64,000 nt of DNA from Symbiodinium natans (taxonomy: Eukaryota; Sar; Dinophyceae; Suessiales; Symbiodiniaceae): assembly GCA_905221605.1 (NCBI GenBank), contig CAJNDS010000891.1:205922-269921 (forward strand). Direction: 5' to 3'. How positions within the stretch are numbered: position 1 is the stretch's first letter; every line of letters begins with the position of its first letter. Positions 63,449 through 64,000 of this stretch are shown here, in pieces. The notes beneath the pieces are model-generated. The model was not told the DNA's origin, did no database searches, and saw only the letters and a list, made by a program, of their open reading frames with translations. The translations under genes were made by a program, and so were the position numbers.

Positions 63449-64000
63449 CTTGTGCACAGGGTAAGGTCTAGGGCTTCGGGTTTCGGGTTTAGGGCTTTTT
63501 CTGTTTAGGGCTTGGGGTTTAGGGTTTAGGGCTTAGTGTGTAGGATTTCGGGTTCAGGGTTTAGATTCTGGGGTTGAGGGTTTAGCAATTGAGTGTCAAG
63601 GGCGCTTCCTACACATAGCTACTTCGGGGAACGGCATACTGTTGGGGCACGCGCACCCCAACAAAAACCTGGACAGCTGTTCAATCCCGGACCTTGGACC
63701 AAGCTTTGTCCTGGAGATGATCAGCCTAAACCCTAAACCCTAGACCCTAAACCCTAAACCCTAAACCCTACTCCCTAAACCCTAAACCCTAAACCCAAAA
63801 CCCTAAACCCTAAACCCTAAACCCCAGAGGTTGGGTCTCAGGGTCATAGGGTCTACGGTTGCCCTTCTGGCTCTCTCGAGCTTGCTGGTTCTCAGTAGGG
63901 AATTAGGGCCTTAGGTACCATATTTTGCCCCAGGGTTTTGGGGGTTAGGGTCTAGGGGTTTAGGGTCTAGGGCTTAGGGGTTTAGGGGTTTAGGGATCTA

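Larger units (their letters stand above)
5159..63822 (-). repeat. dispersed CCCTAAA arrays, minus orientation
   Basis: Main blocks: 5159-5282, 5692-5778, 7186-7275, 7804-7893, 8117-8150, 9872-9930, 10070-10139, 10325-10418, 10986-11110, 12243-12333, 13121-13210, 13860-13915, 14510-14678, 16890-16985, 20284-20368, 20517-20632, 21836-21897, 24560-24700, 25706-25805, 25866-25940, 26530-26590, 30300-30650, 34222-34398, 36472-36565, 39262-39354, 39435-39516, 41696-42072, 42795-42863, 44733-44810, 44880-44955, 46267-46546, 47946-48022, 49137-49187, 53217-53368, 53553-53635, 54245-54402, 57817-58008, 58345-58448, 60341-60445, 60840-60919, 61194-61272, 61932-62022, 63155-63205, 63723-63822. Confidence 0.95.
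3437..64000 (+). repeat. dispersed TTTAGGG arrays, plus orientation
   Basis: Main blocks: 4750-4909, 5021-5083, 5358-5399, 5505-5560, 6722-6820, 7361-7480, 7980-8008, 8270-8350, 10509-10630, 14037-14188, 14798-14967, 16373-16443, 17066-17155, 20717-20775, 21411-21590, 22040-22070, 24786-24838, 26711-26857, 27875-27945, 28255-28325, 29937-29996, 30745-30820, 31385-31442, 36687-36925, 42958-43012, 45096-45150, 45818-45888, 46862-47060, 49849-49932, 50507-50680, 53073-53115, 53757-53855, 54482-54605, 58135-58240, 58543-58617, 59094-59175, 60225-60330, 61389-61450, 62935-63062, 63465-63560. Local variants include TTTGGGG, TTTCGGG and TTTAGGGG. Confidence 0.95.

Noticed and set aside
3437-64000. 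Terminal telomere of a chromosome
   Set aside because: Arrays occur in both orientations throughout, are short and variant-rich, and unique coding DNA lies on both sides of them.
3437-64000. CRISPR array
   Set aside because: The repeats are 7-9 bp tandem units without spacers, and the organism is eukaryotic.
1-64000. tRNA, rRNA or spliced-leader RNA genes
   Set aside because: No cloverleaf, rRNA core sequence or spliced-leader-like sequence was noticed by eye; a covariance search was not possible.

Overview
The window looks like nuclear DNA of a photosynthetic dinoflagellate, most likely Symbiodiniaceae or a close relative. Three observations support this. (1) Dozens of (TTTAGGG)n arrays lie in both orientations throughout. 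(2) Two multi-exon genes can be reassembled by hand with introns that almost all begin GC or GA and end AG before a G, which is the known dinoflagellate splice-site style. (3) One gene encodes a ubiquitin-like domain fused to RCC1-type repeats of a kind I associate with Symbiodiniaceae; the other encodes ChlH, the large subunit of magnesium chelatase. I see no bacterial operon, rRNA, tRNA, CRISPR array or virus. Everything here was read by eye, so exon edges could be off by a base.

Layout. 1-4.6 kb is mostly unique DNA with unassigned minus-strand coding fragments (coiled-coil peptides and a zinc-knuckle-like peptide). From 5.6 kb to at least 63.4 kb the minus strand carries micro-exons of 18-69 nt (32 firm, several tentative) that join in order and in phase into ChlH. 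The gene continues off the right edge. Its next 3' exon was not found to the left of 5595. Each exon sits in a small unique island between telomere-like arrays, MITE-like elements and microsatellites. Inside one chlH intron, on the same strand, lies a complete-looking nine-exon UBL-RCC1 gene (22774-18987). 55.2-57.0 kb holds a duplicated long palindrome followed by degenerate CCTATAGGG-type repeats. 48.1-49.0 kb is GC-rich with degenerate tandem repeats.

Main message. The telomere-like arrays are intron content, and they are arranged non-randomly. Read in the sense of transcription, introns tend to begin with TTTAGGG arrays and end with CCCTAAA arrays, so the two ends of an intron are complementary. 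Short terminal-inverted-repeat elements with 4-bp target duplications form at least two introns of the UBL-RCC1 gene exactly, with one splice site supplied by the duplicated target: this is the introner mechanism. Three telomere-like arrays are themselves flanked by duplicated target sequence, so they appear to have been inserted into older elements. One chlH exon carries an apparent 2-nt deletion and some exons are missing, so whether this copy is intact is open.
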